Assembly: GCF_039655775.1 (NCBI RefSeq)
Contig: NZ_JBBYXJ010000002.1
Coordinates: 992,001 to 1,056,000, forward strand
Direction of reading: 5' to 3'
Length of the DNA stretch: 64,000 nucleotides
Source of the DNA: Iodidimonas sp. SYSU 1G8
GTDB taxonomy: Bacteria > Pseudomonadota > Alphaproteobacteria > SMXS01
In this document: one piece after another, positions 34,963 through 45,509 of the stretch
Layout of the letters: each line of letters opens with the position of its first letter
Numbering within the stretch: the first letter of the stretch is position 1
The notes under the pieces: generated by a model
Seen by the model: the letters and a program-made list of their open reading frames with translations, nothing else
Told to the model about the DNA's origin: nothing
The model's database searches: none
Position numbers and translations under genes: made by a program

Positions 34963-35036
34963 GCGGCGCTCCTGTACGAGGTCCTATGATCCTCATACGT
35001 TCGGAGCGCCGATTAGGTTACAGAAAAATCCCGGGA

Positions 35037-35510
35037 TCAGGCCAGCAGGCTGCGCAGCATCCAGGCGTTCTTCTCCGATACCTGCATGCGCTGGGTCAGC
35101 AGATCGGCGGTCGGTTCGTCATGGGCCGCATCGGCGATGGGAAACACCGAACGGGCGGTGCGCACCAGCGTCTCGTGCGCCGACACCAGATTGCGGATCA
35201 TGTCCTCGGCCTTCGGGATGTCGTCTTCCTCGCCGATGGCGCTCAGGCTGGACAGAGCCTTGTAGGTGCCGGGGGCGTAGACGCCCAGCGCACGGATGCG
35301 CTCGGCCACCAGATCGACGGCCAGCGCCAGTTCGGTGTACTGCGTCTCGAACATCAGGTGCAGCGTCTGGAACATGGGGCCGGTCACGTTCCAGTGGTAG
35401 TTGTGGGTCTTCAGATACAGCGTATAGGTGTCCGCCAGCAGGTGGGACAGACCCTCCGCGATGGCCTTGCGCTGGTCTTCAGGAATGCCGGTGTTGATTT
35501 CCATTGCCAT
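35037..35510 (-). CDS. dps: Dps family DNA-protection/ferritin-like protein
   Basis: A 157-residue four-helix protein. The ferroxidase pattern is visible in [48 protein letters not shown]. It starts at [14 protein letters not shown]; the longer open frame upstream is not family-like. Dps dodecamers oxidise iron with peroxide and shield DNA. It is adjacent to MsrPQ, so the area is an oxidative-stress neighbourhood, though co-regulation is not shown. Confidence 0.93.
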   Translation of the reverse strand: MAMEINTGIPEDQRKAIAEGLSHLLADTYTLYLKTHNYHWNVTGPMFQTLHLMFETQYTELALAVDLVAERIRALGVYAPGTYKALSSLSAIGEEDDIPKAEDMIRNLVSAHETLVRTARSVFPIADAAHDEPTADLLTQRMQVSEKNAWMLRSLLA

Positions 35511-35579
35511 GACGGGGTGCCTTGTTTGCCGATGTGGAGCGTTCCAAGATAAGGTCCCCCAGTACCAAAGCAAGCGGGT

Positions 35580-35822
35580 TCAGCCGTCGGCTGGCTTGCC
35601 CTGGGGTTGTCTGCGACGCATGAAGCGGTGGAGCGGACCGATCACGCGCGGGAAGCGTCGTTCGAGCCTGACGAAAATCTTCCGTGCCGTGTAGGACTGG
35701 CTCAAAATCAGGATCAGACCGGCCGCGACGATGGGGATACCGCCCGGCCCAGGCAACAGGCCGACAAGCGGGCCGATGACCAGCAACAGCCAGCCGATCG
35801 CCATCAGGAGAACTTTTTTCAC
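35580..35822 (-). CDS. PGPGW-type small membrane protein
   Basis: An 80-residue protein with two hydrophobic segments (VLLMAIGWLLLVIGPLVGLL and GIPIVAAGLILILSQ) joined by a PGPGG turn. A basic C-terminal part follows (RRFPRVIGPLHRFMRRR). This matches the small PGPGW transmembrane family of unknown function. It is divergent from the cobalamin-binding protein gene and shares no obvious operon with dps, 69 bases downstream. Confidence 0.7.
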   Translation of the reverse strand: MKKVLLMAIGWLLLVIGPLVGLLPGPGGIPIVAAGLILILSQSYTARKIFVRLERRFPRVIGPLHRFMRRRQPQGKPADG

Positions 35823-35903
35823 CGGGACTCCGATCGGCGGTTGTGTCGCTGCTGGGTCATGGAGAGAATCTGGTGTCGCTCACCTCATGGAACAAGCAAA
35901 GAT

Positions 35904-36851
35904 ATGGCACAACCTGTCCGCGAAAAACGAGTCGTCTCCCTGATCGCCAGCGCCACCGAGATCGTCTGCGCGCTTGGCAAACGGGACTGGCTACTCGGCC
36001 GCTCCCATGAATGCGATTATCCCCCTTTCATCGAGAGCCTGCCGCGCCTGACGGAACCCAAGCTGGACGTGCATGGCAGCTCCTACGAGATCGACCGCCA
36101 GGTCAAGACCCTGCTCAAGGACGGGCTGTCGGTCTATCGGGTGGATGTGGATATGCTGCGCCAGATCGATCCCGACGTCATCGTCACCCAGGACCAGTGC
36201 GAGGTCTGCGCCGCCAGCCTGGCGGATGTGGAGGCGGCCATGTGCAACTGGACAGGACGGGATGTGGATATCGTCTCGCTGCGCCCGGATGCCTTGGCCG
36301 ATGCCTGGACGGACATCGAGCGCGTCGCGGCGGCGCTGGACTGCGCCGAGGATGGGGCCGCGCTGATCGCGGGTCTGAAGGCGCGCATGCAGGCGGTCGT
36401 GGATCGCTGCGCCGGTTTGCCCAAGCCGCGCGTCGCCAGCATCGAATGGATCGATCCGCTGATGGCGGCGGGCAACTGGATGCCCGAGCTGGTCGCCATG
36501 GCCGGCGGCGACAATCTGTTCGGCGAGGCGGGCAAGCACTCGCCGTGGATGACCTGGGAGCAGTTGCGCGCGGCCGATCCGGACGTGATCGCGATCCTGC
36601 CCTGCGGTTTCGATATTCCCCGGGTGCTCGAGGAAATGCCGCTGCTCACGGGCAAGCCCGGCTGGGCGGACCTCAAGGCCGTGCGCGAGGGCCGCGTCTA
36701 CGTCACCGATGGCAACCAGTATTTCAACCGCCCTGGGCCGAGACTGGCGGAATCGCTGGAGATCATGGCGGAAATCCTGCATCCCGGCCGGTTCGATTTC
36801 GGCCATCGCGGCACCGGCTGGATTCCCTTCGAGCGCGAACTGGTGGGGTAG
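35904..36851 (+). CDS. Cobalamin-binding protein homologue (BtuF-like, no signal peptide)
   Basis: A 315-residue protein of the periplasmic-binding-protein fold class III: VVSLIASATEIVCALGKRDWLLGRSHECDYP at the N-terminus, TQDQCEVCAASLADVE, and NWMPELVAMAGGDNLFGEAGKHSPWMTWEQLRAADPDVIAILPCGFD. It starts at MAQPVREKR. Despite similarity to BtuF it shows no export signal and no adjacent transporter genes, so it may be a cytosolic or otherwise specialised corrinoid-binding protein. It converges on rmuC with 12 bases between stops. Confidence 0.8.
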   Translation: MAQPVREKRVVSLIASATEIVCALGKRDWLLGRSHECDYPPFIESLPRLTEPKLDVHGSSYEIDRQVKTLLKDGLSVYRVDVDMLRQIDPDVIVTQDQCEVCAASLADVEAAMCNWTGRDVDIVSLRPDALADAWTDIERVAAALDCAEDGAALIAGLKARMQAVVDRCAGLPKPRVASIEWIDPLMAAGNWMPELVAMAGGDNLFGEAGKHSPWMTWEQLRAADPDVIAILPCGFDIPRVLEEMPLLTGKPGWADLKAVREGRVYVTDGNQYFNRPGPRLAESLEIMAEILHPGRFDFGHRGTGWIPFERELVG

Positions 36852-36863
36852 TCCGTTCCAGCG

Positions 36864-38471
36864 CTATTCCGTCTCGCTTTCGGAATCTTCCAGGTTCTCT
36901 TCCGAGAACACCGCGCCGAGCAGGGTCTGCGCGTCGATCCCCGGCAGGGTTTCCACGTCGCGCAGCTTGCGGTTCATGGCCCGGGTGCGCACGCCCAGCT
37001 TCTCTACCGAGCGGGCGGCGGTTTCCAGTTGGCTGCTCAGGCGCTTGACCACGTCGTTGTAGTTGCCGAACTCGCCCTTGATGGCGCCCAGCACCTGCCA
37101 GACCTCGCTGGACCGCTTCTCCAGCGCCAGCGACCGGAAGCCCATCTGCAGCGCATTCAGCAATGCGCCAAAGGTCGTCGGGCCGGTCAGCGTCACCCGG
37201 TAGTCCATCTGCAGCCGCTCGAACAGGCCGGGCTTGCGCAGCAGCTCGGCATAGAGGCTTTCGGTGGGCAGGAACAGGATGGCGAACTCGGTGGTGCGCG
37301 GCGTCTCGATATATTTCTCGCTTATCGACTTGGCGAAGGCGCGCACCCGCGTCTCCAGCGCCCGGCTGGCGGCGTTGACGGCCTCCAGGTCGCCGGCTTC
37401 GGCGGCGATCACCAGCCGTTCGTAATCCTCCTGCGGGAACTTGGCGTCAACGGGCAGCAACACCTCGTTCTCGCCGTCGCGGCCGGGCAGGCGGATGCAG
37501 AATTCGACCCGCTCGGCGCTGTTTTCCTTGATCTGCACGTTCTTCATCAGCTGTTCCGGCGACAGGAACTGCTCCAGCAGCATGGCAGCCTGAACCTCGC
37601 CGAAGGTGCCGCGCACGCGCACGTTGGACAGAACCTTCTTCAGGTCGCCGACGCCCGAGGCCAGGGTCTGCATCTCGCCCAGGCCGGTGTGGACCCGTTC
37701 CAGCTGCTCGACGACCCGGTTGAACGACTCGCCCAGCCGCGTGTCGAGCGTGGTCTGGAGCTTCTCGTCCACGGTGGCGCGCATCTCGTCCAGCTTGGCG
37801 GCGTTTTCCGAGCGCAGGAAATCGAGCCGCCCCTCGACGGTCAGGCGCAGCGCCTCCTGCGCGCCTTCCTGGCGCTGGGTCAGCGCCGCGAGCGCCCCGG
37901 TGACGTTCTCCAGCCGCTCGCGCTGCTGCGTGGCGTGGCCTTCCAGCGTCTGGCCGATGGCCGCGCCGAGCTGGCGGAAGCCGCCCAGCATTTCCTCGCG
38001 CAGGTTTTTCGCCGCGGTTTCCTGGCGGACGGCCGCCGCTTCAAGCCTGGTGTCGATGGTCTTGTGCAGGGTCTCGCGGCCGGCGCGGGCCTCGTCGCCC
38101 ATGCGGGCGATGTCCTGGTCCAGTTTCACGCCGATGGCCCGGGAGCGCTCGTCGATCTGGGCGAGGCCCTTGTCCAGGCTGGCGCCGAACTCCTTCACCT
38201 GCGCGCCCAGGCTGTCGCTCAGGTCGCGGAACGAGCGGGTCATGGTTTCCTGGAAGGTCATCAGACTCTGGCCCAGCTCCAGCCGCACGCCTCGCAACTG
38301 CTCCTCGGCCGAGCGTGTCTGCCGGTCGGTCTCCTCGCGCAGCATCCCGGAAATCTGGTCGCGCGACAGGTCCGTGCCGCCGCCCTTGCCGGCGCGCAGA
38401 AAGGCCAGGAACGCGAACAGCGCCGCGAGAGCGGACAGGATGAGCGCGATGACGGGCAGGGCGTCGGCCAT
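36864..38471 (-). CDS. rmuC: DNA recombination protein RmuC
   Basis: A 535-residue protein; the start MADALPVIALILSALAALF was chosen because it opens a membrane anchor that the longer frame would bury. A long alanine/glutamate-rich coiled coil (about residues 40-290) follows. The C-terminal RmuC domain includes VRGTFGEVQAAMLLEQFLSPEQ, VEFCIRLPG, LPVDAKFPQEDYERL and ILFLPTESLYAELL, a PD-(D/E)xK-like nuclease core. RmuC limits inversions at short repeats; its biochemical activity is unproven. Confidence 0.93.
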   Translation of the reverse strand: MADALPVIALILSALAALFAFLAFLRAGKGGGTDLSRDQISGMLREETDRQTRSAEEQLRGVRLELGQSLMTFQETMTRSFRDLSDSLGAQVKEFGASLDKGLAQIDERSRAIGVKLDQDIARMGDEARAGRETLHKTIDTRLEAAAVRQETAAKNLREEMLGGFRQLGAAIGQTLEGHATQQRERLENVTGALAALTQRQEGAQEALRLTVEGRLDFLRSENAAKLDEMRATVDEKLQTTLDTRLGESFNRVVEQLERVHTGLGEMQTLASGVGDLKKVLSNVRVRGTFGEVQAAMLLEQFLSPEQLMKNVQIKENSAERVEFCIRLPGRDGENEVLLPVDAKFPQEDYERLVIAAEAGDLEAVNAASRALETRVRAFAKSISEKYIETPRTTEFAILFLPTESLYAELLRKPGLFERLQMDYRVTLTGPTTFGALLNALQMGFRSLALEKRSSEVWQVLGAIKGEFGNYNDVVKRLSSQLETAARSVEKLGVRTRAMNRKLRDVETLPGIDAQTLLGAVFSEENLEDSESETE

Positions 38472-38569
38472 GGAATATCCTTGAAGATGACGATGTTCCG
38501 GGGCGCGGCCTCGGGGAACGAAACATAAACAGTTGCGTCCCTCGGGGCAATGACGCAGTGCCTCCGGCT

Positions 38570-39463
38570 TCAGCGGGGATCCGGCCAGTCGAACTCGGCG
38601 ACCAGCGTCCTGATGTCGTCCGGCTCGAATTCGCCCGCCGCGTGGGCCGCGCGAAGACTGATGTGGACCGGCCCGGCGGCGACGAAGAAGGTTTCGATCC
38701 CCCAAAGGGTGCCGTCCCTTTTCAGGTCCGGCCACCTGCGGCGAATGCCGGTGTACCGTCCTGCCGGAAACGTCGCTTCCCGATAGGACGCGTCGCCCAG
38801 TTCCATCCACCAGACGACCTCGTCCGCCAACTTGTGCAGCCCCTCCTTCGGGGATCTATCGGTAACGCATATCCTGACGACGACTTCGGTACGGTTAGGG
38901 GCGGGTACGTCGTAGAAGACCATGCCGTCGCTGCCGTCGGTCACCTCGAAGCTCAGATAGCGGCGGCGATAGTTTCGGAACGACGGTGGAAAGCAGACGC
39001 CGGTTACCCGGTGAATGGCGTCGCCGGTTTCCTCGTCGAACTCCCACGCTTCGCCGGGAATCCTGGCCGTCACATCGAGATGCCGTTGCCGGACCGGTGC
39101 CGCTGCGGCCCGTTCAAACCGCATCTCGAGGCTCTTGGCCCACATGTTCAGCGGACTGACCATGCGCGGCAGATCGCCGAGCGCTTCCGCCAGTCGCGCC
39201 GTCTCTTCAAAGAGGCGTTCGGCGCCAAGATGGTCGCCCGTATCAAAGGTCGCGGTGGCGAGGAAGTACAGCGTCTGCAGGCGCTCCTCATCCGGCATGT
39301 CATCGGTCAGGCACACACTGAACCAGGATATCGCCCGCCATGGCTTGCGCTCGAGCAGGTCATGGCCCGCCGCCATGTACTGTTCCCAGCGATCCCGCTC
39401 GAACGCCACCATCGGGGCCGGTTCGCTCCGCCTCAGGATCGATGAAATGAATTTCCTGAACAT
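38570..39463 (-). CDS. Protein of unknown function with helical N-terminal half
   Basis: A 297-residue cytosolic protein; no family recognised. An ATG preceded by GGGGGA was preferred over a TTG four codons upstream. Residues about 20-120 are helical with repeat-like hydrophobic spacing (WRAISWFSVCLTDDMPDEERLQTLYFLATATFDTGDHLGAERLFEETARLAEAL), reminiscent of tetratricopeptide repeats. The second half is beta-rich, with aromatic strands (YRRRYLSFEVTDGSDGMVFYDV; WWMELGDASYREATFPAGRYTG). No signal peptide or catalytic motif is seen. It is a single leftward gene 98 bases before rmuC. Confidence 0.6.
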   Translation of the reverse strand: MFRKFISSILRRSEPAPMVAFERDRWEQYMAAGHDLLERKPWRAISWFSVCLTDDMPDEERLQTLYFLATATFDTGDHLGAERLFEETARLAEALGDLPRMVSPLNMWAKSLEMRFERAAAAPVRQRHLDVTARIPGEAWEFDEETGDAIHRVTGVCFPPSFRNYRRRYLSFEVTDGSDGMVFYDVPAPNRTEVVVRICVTDRSPKEGLHKLADEVVWWMELGDASYREATFPAGRYTGIRRRWPDLKRDGTLWGIETFFVAAGPVHISLRAAHAAGEFEPDDIRTLVAEFDWPDPR

Positions 39464-39600
39464 GAAGTCCCCCAAACAGGCTGCACATTATCGATAGAAC
39501 GTTTGCAGAACATCGGGGAGTAATCAAGAGGGTGCGAAAGCCGCGCTTGCCGGTGGGCAAGGGAAAGTCTCCGACGGGAGTACGGATCGTCTCGAGAACC

Positions 39601-40269
39601 CTAAGAATTCAGGCTCAGTAGCCCAGGCACGAGCCGCATGTCGTCGAACGGATGGCCGCCCGAAAGGTCCGCCGGGGCATGCGCGGCGTGGGCCACGTAG
39701 GCCATGGCCTTCATGCCGGCGGCCTGCGCCGCCTTCAGGCCGGCGGCGCTGTCCTCGATCACCACGCAGTCGGCGGGCGCCGCGCCCATGGTGGCGGCGG
39801 CGTGCAGGAACAGGTCGGGAAACGGCTTGCCCCGTGGCATGTCCTCGCCGCTGAACAGGACGTCGCGCAGCAGCGGCAGCAGGCCGGTAAGGCCCAGGCT
39901 CATATGCATCTTGGCAATGGTGCCGTTCGAGCCGACGCAGAAGGGGATGTGCGCGTCACGCAGGGCCGCGAGGAGCTCGGGCACATGGGCGACGGGTCTC
40001 AGGTCGCGGCGGAACGCGAGCTCGGTTGCCTCGTGCATCTCGGCGATCCAGTCCGATCCCAGATGAACGCCTTGGCTGTCGGCCACCCGGTCGATCACGG
40101 CGGGAATGGTCAGGCCGATGAAGGCGGCGACCACGTCGGCCTCGCTCATCATCACGCCGCGCCGGGCGAGCATGTCGGCGAGCACGGCGTTCTGCAGCTT
40201 TTCGGAATCCACCAGAACGCCGTCGCAGTCGAAAATGACCAGCTTCGGCGGCGACAGGAGCGGGAACAC
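39601..40269 (-). CDS. HAD family hydrolase, beta-phosphoglucomutase-like
   Basis: A 222-residue HAD subfamily IA enzyme. Motif I is VIFDCDGVLVDSE at the N-terminus (nucleophile Asp and acid/base Asp), motif II FCVGSNG, motif III near RGKPFPDLFLHAAATMG and motif IV CVVIEDSAAGLKAAQAAG. It dephosphorylates or isomerises a phosphorylated sugar or metabolite; the substrate is not inferable. It is separated from the aminotransferase by 29 bases on the same strand. Confidence 0.9.
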   Translation of the reverse strand: MFPLLSPPKLVIFDCDGVLVDSEKLQNAVLADMLARRGVMMSEADVVAAFIGLTIPAVIDRVADSQGVHLGSDWIAEMHEATELAFRRDLRPVAHVPELLAALRDAHIPFCVGSNGTIAKMHMSLGLTGLLPLLRDVLFSGEDMPRGKPFPDLFLHAAATMGAAPADCVVIEDSAAGLKAAQAAGMKAMAYVAHAAHAPADLSGGHPFDDMRLVPGLLSLNS

Positions 40270-40298
40270 GGGTTCCCGCTCCGTCAGGCCATCAGTCG

Positions 40299-41633
<1,335 letters not shown>

Positions 41634-41734
41634 TCAAACCCGCCTGTCGCCGCCGTATGATCTGTAATGGTGCTCATCGGATATGCTGTCGCCGGGACTC
41701 GCAAAAAGGCTCTCTCCGACCATATAACCAATCC

Positions 41735-43912
41735 ATGTCCGATCAGATGCTCGCCGATAACAGCTACCCGTTCGACCCGCCCAAGGTGGCGCGGCCGCCG
41801 AAGGGGCAGGGCGGTATTCCGCTCAAGGTGGAAAGCCCGTTCGTGCCCGCCGGCGACCAGCCGCGCGCCATCGCCGAACTGGTGGCTGGCATTCGCGGCA
41901 ACGAGAAGGACCAGGTGCTGCTGGGCGTCACCGGCTCGGGCAAGACCTTCACCATGGCCAAGGTGATCGAGACGACCCAGAAGCCGGCGCTGATCCTGGC
42001 GCCCAACAAGACGCTGGCGGCCCAGCTCTATGGCGAGATGAAGGCGTTCTTTCCGTCCAACGCCGTGGAATATTTCGTTTCTTACTACGACTACTACCAG
42101 CCGGAAGCCTATGTGCCGCGCACCGACACCTTCATCGAGAAGGAGTCGAGCATCAACGCCCAGATCGACCGCATGCGGCATTCCGCGACGCGGGCGCTGC
42201 TGGAGCGGGACGATGTGATCATCGTGGCGTCGGTGTCGTGCATTTACGGCATCGGATCGGTGGAAACCTATTCGGCCATGACCTGCGAGGTCAGCATGGG
42301 GCAGGTCATCGACCGGACCAGCCTGCTGCGTCGCTTCGCCGAGCTGCAGTACAAACGCAACGACCAGTCGCTGGTGCGCGGCACCTTCCGGGCGAAGGGC
42401 GACGTAGTGGAGATTTTCCCGAGCCATCACGAGGATCGCGCCTGGCGGATATCGCTGTTTGGCGACGAGGTGGAAAGCATCGTCGAGTTCGATCCGCTGA
42501 CCGGCGAGAAGACGGCCAAGCTGGAATCGGTCAAGGCGTACCCGAGTTCGCACTACGTCACGCCGCGTCCGACGCTCGATCAGGCGATTCGCCAGATCAA
42601 GACGGATCTCGAGGTGCGGCTGGAAGAGCTGCGCGGCGATGGCCGGCTGCTCGAGGCCGAGCGGCTGGAGCAGCGGACCCGTTTCGACATCGAAACCATG
42701 GCCGCGACCGGCGTGTGCGCCGGCATCGAGAACTACTCCCGTTACCTGACCGGCCGGCCGCCGGGCGCGCCGCCGCCGACCCTGTTCGAGTATCTGCCGC
42801 CCGAGGCGCTGGTGATCGTGGATGAGAGCCATGTGACCATCGGCCAGCTCAACGCCATGTACAATGGCGACTTCCGGCGAAAAACCACCCTGGCGGAATA
42901 TGGCTTCCGGCTGCCGAGCTGCATGGATAACCGGCCGCTGAAGTTCGAGGAATGGAACGCCATGCGACCGCAGACGGTGTTCGTCTCGGCGACGCCAGGT
43001 CCCTGGGAAATGGAGCAGACGGGCGGCGTGTTCGCCGAACAGGTCATTCGGCCGACCGGCCTGACCGACCCGGACATCTTCATCCGTCCCGTGGAAAGCC
43101 AGGTCGATGACCTGATCGCCGAGTGCAAGCTGGTGGCGGCCAAGGGCCAGCGGATTCTCGTCACGACGCTGACCAAGCGGATGGCCGAGGACCTTACGGA
43201 ATATCTGCACGAGAACGGTCTGCGCGTGCGCTACATGCATTCCGATATCGAGACGCTGGAGCGCATCGAGATCATCCGCGATCTGCGCCTGGGTGTGTTC
43301 GACGTGCTGGTCGGCATCAATCTGCTGCGCGAGGGTCTCGACATCCCGGAATGCGCGCTGGTCGCCATCCTGGATGCGGACAAGGAAGGCTTCCTGCGCT
43401 CGGAAACCGCGCTGGTGCAGACCATAGGCCGTGCCGCGCGCAACGTGGAAGGCCGGGTGATCCTGTATGCCGACAAGGTGACGGGCTCGCTCAAGCGGGC
43501 CATCGACGAGACCGAACGGCGCCGCAGCAAGCAGGAAGCCTACAACCGGGAACATGGCATCACGCCGGAAACCATTCGCCGCGAGATCAGCGACGTGATG
43601 CAGAGCGTCTACGAGGCCGACTATGTCACCGTGGATACGGGCGACAGCGACGTGGCGCATCTGGTGGGCCACAATCTGAAGGCGCATCTGGAGGACATGA
43701 AGAAACGCATGCTGGATGCGGCGGCGAACCTGGAGTTCGAGGAAGCCGCGCGGCTTCGCGACGAGGTGCGTCGGCTGGAGGCGAGCGAACTTGTGGTGGC
43801 CGGCGATCCGCTGGCGCGCTCGACGGGTTTCGAGGCCTCATCGGGCAAGGGGCGTTCCATGTCCGGCCGTCCCGGCACCCGGCAATGGCGCGGCAAGGGC
43901 AAACGGCGCTAG
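41735..43912 (+). CDS. uvrB: UvrABC system protein B
   Basis: A 725-residue DNA-damage helicase. Walker A ([17 protein letters not shown]), the beta-hairpin [25 protein letters not shown] (Walker B), helicase motif [35 protein letters not shown], and the C-terminal UVR helices [30 protein letters not shown]. The final basic GKG/GR-rich tail is common in alphaproteobacteria. It loads onto lesions and is recognised by UvrC, encoded at 23-25 kb. No upstream LexA-type GTTC-N7-GTTC box was found. Confidence 0.97.
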   Translation: MSDQMLADNSYPFDPPKVARPPKGQGGIPLKVESPFVPAGDQPRAIAELVAGIRGNEKDQVLLGVTGSGKTFTMAKVIETTQKPALILAPNKTLAAQLYGEMKAFFPSNAVEYFVSYYDYYQPEAYVPRTDTFIEKESSINAQIDRMRHSATRALLERDDVIIVASVSCIYGIGSVETYSAMTCEVSMGQVIDRTSLLRRFAELQYKRNDQSLVRGTFRAKGDVVEIFPSHHEDRAWRISLFGDEVESIVEFDPLTGEKTAKLESVKAYPSSHYVTPRPTLDQAIRQIKTDLEVRLEELRGDGRLLEAERLEQRTRFDIETMAATGVCAGIENYSRYLTGRPPGAPPPTLFEYLPPEALVIVDESHVTIGQLNAMYNGDFRRKTTLAEYGFRLPSCMDNRPLKFEEWNAMRPQTVFVSATPGPWEMEQTGGVFAEQVIRPTGLTDPDIFIRPVESQVDDLIAECKLVAAKGQRILVTTLTKRMAEDLTEYLHENGLRVRYMHSDIETLERIEIIRDLRLGVFDVLVGINLLREGLDIPECALVAILDADKEGFLRSETALVQTIGRAARNVEGRVILYADKVTGSLKRAIDETERRRSKQEAYNREHGITPETIRREISDVMQSVYEADYVTVDTGDSDVAHLVGHNLKAHLEDMKKRMLDAAANLEFEEAARLRDEVRRLEASELVVAGDPLARSTGFEASSGKGRSMSGRPGTRQWRGKGKRR

Positions 43913-43925
43913 AACTTTCGGGGTT

Positions 43926-43939
43926 TTGACCCTGATCAA
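43926..43939 (+). promoter_or_regulatory. Candidate FNR/FixK-type binding box
   Basis: TTGACCCTGATCAA matches the TTGA(T/C)-N4-(G/A)TCAA consensus of FNR/FixK/Anr regulators exactly in both half-sites. It lies 58 bases before the start of the 62-residue membrane protein, at a position typical for activation. Confidence 0.6.
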
Positions 43940-43997
43940 TGGCCGGCCGCGTCGCCGGGGGCATGCTCGCTCCATCGTCCAACCGATGGAGCCGAAC

Positions 43998-44186
43998 ATG
44001 CCGCACGCTGAAATGGTCCTCGTCATTCCCGTTCTGATCTTCACCTTCGCGGTGATGGGCTGGATCGTCTCGGTCTTCCGCCGTTACCTCAAGCAGCGCG
44101 AGGCGATCGTTGCCTCTTGGGCGCGTCAGCCCGCGGCCAATGTCAACGAGGCCGTGCCGGTACCCGAGCACGCCAGGGCCGCCTGA
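43998..44186 (+). CDS. Small single-pass membrane protein
   Basis: A 62-residue protein with one transmembrane helix (MVLVIPVLIFTFAVMGWIVSVF, about residues 6-27), a basic stretch FRRYLKQREAI and an Ala/Pro-rich soluble tail. GGAG six bases before the chosen ATG favours this start over an ATG four codons earlier. No family is recognised. The FNR/FixK-type box upstream suggests expression under low oxygen; its partner is unknown. A bidirectional terminator follows. Confidence 0.72.
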   Translation: MPHAEMVLVIPVLIFTFAVMGWIVSVFRRYLKQREAIVASWARQPAANVNEAVPVPEHARAA

Positions 44187-44240
44187 GAGCTTCCGACAGG
44201 CGCCGTCCGGCCAGAGAGGCCAGGACGCATGGTGTTGTAT

Positions 44241-44274
44241 AAAAGCCGGGCTCGTCGCGACGAACCCGGCTTTT
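44241..44274. terminator. Bidirectional rho-independent terminator
   Basis: A long hairpin (aaaagccgggctcgtc with gacgaacccggctttt, 44241-44256 and 44259-44274) has one mismatch in 16 positions and A/T ends on both sides. It lies between the convergent small membrane protein and tetR genes. Confidence 0.8.
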
Positions 44275-44296
44275 GCATGGGTGAAGCTCCTCGCGG

Positions 44297-45004
44297 TCAG
44301 GAAATCCGCAGAGTCGTCAGTCGTTGCTGAAGCTCCAGCAGCAAGGCCTGGGTTCGCTCGCGGCTGTCGCCCTTGAGCACCGGGAGCAAGGTCTTGCAAG
44401 CCGAATATTTCTGGGCATCCGCCAGATACTCGTCGGGAATGACGCCATTGGCCCAATAAAGCCGGGTGCTGCCTGAATCCAGGATCAGGTCGCGCAGGAT
44501 GAAGTCGATGTCCGTGCTGTCGAGCAGGTCGCCCTGACGCTGGATATCCATGATCGCCTGCCGGTGAAACTTCTGCCAGATCTCCTCGATCGAGAACTTG
44601 CCGGGATTGGGAAACAGGATCGGCTCCAGCGCCCGGGCCAGATTGGGAATTTCCAGGATCGCGGAGGCGGACCGTTCGATCATGTCCATCAGGCGATCGA
44701 AACCCGTCTTGCCCGTGGTGCTTCTGTCGATGGCCTCGAACACCAGACGCAGCCGTTCCTCTATGGCCTTGCCCAGCAGGTTGTCCTTGCTGCCGTAGAG
44801 GTCGTAGAGGCTCTTGTAAGCCACGCCGCTCTTCTCGGCGAGTTCGCGCATGGTGACGCCGGCATAACCCTTTTCGGCAATCAGTTGACGCGCCACCGAA
44901 AGAATATTGGAGCGGCGGCGCAGTTGCCGTTCGGTCAGGCGCTTCAGAATGGCGGCTCTCCCTTTGATCCCGGACGCTGAATGAATCGACGTATTTTTCA
45001 GCAA
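44297..45004 (-). CDS. TetR family transcriptional regulator
   Basis: A 235-residue regulator. The N-terminal helix-turn-helix (about residues 30-75) is RRRSNILSVARQLIAEKGYAGVTMRELAEKSGVAYKSLYDLYGSKDNLL. The helical ligand domain follows. The effector is not predictable. It stands alone between two terminators and near no obvious target, so autoregulation or a distant target is likely. Confidence 0.87.
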   Translation of the reverse strand: MLKNTSIHSASGIKGRAAILKRLTERQLRRRSNILSVARQLIAEKGYAGVTMRELAEKSGVAYKSLYDLYGSKDNLLGKAIEERLRLVFEAIDRSTTGKTGFDRLMDMIERSASAILEIPNLARALEPILFPNPGKFSIEEIWQKFHRQAIMDIQRQGDLLDSTDIDFILRDLILDSGSTRLYWANGVIPDEYLADAQKYSACKTLLPVLKGDSRERTQALLLELQQRLTTLRIS

Positions 45005-45063
45005 GATTGCGCATCCCGCCGGTGCGAGTCGAGCAGGAATGAAGGGGCGGGCGTGACGGTCCC

Positions 45064-45096
45064 AAAAAAGAATGCCGGGCTCTTGCGAGCCCGGCA
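45064..45096 (-). terminator. Strong leftward rho-independent terminator
   Basis: A perfect 10-base-pair stem (tgccgggctc / gagcccggca, 45073-45082 and 45087-45096) closes a four-base loop (TTGC on the plus strand). On the minus strand it is followed by TTCTTTTTT. It lies about 410 bases beyond the LysR stop, so it more likely ends a separate transcript. Confidence 0.85.
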
Positions 45097-45315
45097 GTAT
45101 AGGGAAGACTTCACGTCTTGGGGAGACGATGAATGGGAGGACCCTAGAAACGGGGAGGAAATAGGGCCAGCTCCCACGAAAGCCTCAATATGAGGAGGCC
45201 TTCGGTGCCGCCACGCTGAACCGTTGCTTCGTGGCGACAAAAATGAAATTAGTTGTGCGCTGCACCACGGTCCAGCAGGAAACCGTCAGATCAGGCATGT
45301 TATTTTTGCATATCA
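45064..45315 (-). ncRNA. Candidate trans-acting small RNA with anti-Shine-Dalgarno motifs
   Basis: A leftward transcript of about 250 bases is suggested by a likely promoter (TTGAGT, 17 bases, TTGATA on the minus strand, around 45310-45340) and a strong intrinsic terminator at 45064-45096. The minus strand repeats CCTCC at 45194-45198, 45154-45158 and 45136-45140, complementary to ribosome-binding sites. A CCTCA-ATA-TGAGG hairpin is near one of them. Such CCTCC-rich sRNAs are known in alphaproteobacteria. The RNA is inferred, not observed. Confidence 0.42.
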
Positions 45316-45509
45316 AAAAAACAACCTCTTTCTACTCAAGGGCTTATATGGGGCGCGCCTGAAATATGCGGTATTTGTGCGGCGCAACATCGTGGGTGAT
45401 GACCGTATCGGCGGGCATAGGAGCACGCGTGACCAAGACAACGCAGATGGATCCGCGCGGTCTTGACTTCAAGAGTGACGAGTGACGATCGTGTACGCCG
45501 CCGGACGGC

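Larger units (their letters stand above)
45005..45509. other. 505-base gap; candidate leftward small RNA region
   Basis: No protein gene is convincing. The part at 45064-45330 has a leftward terminator, three CCTCC motifs and a plausible leftward promoter (detailed in separate entries). The remainder, 45330-45509, shows no clear signal apart from AT-rich stretches near 45300-45320. Confidence 0.5.

Noticed and set aside
44981-45193. 70-codon rightward frame in the tetR/lysR gap
   Set aside because: It overlaps the tetR start, has no ribosome site at its ATG, and part of it is the strong leftward terminator hairpin.
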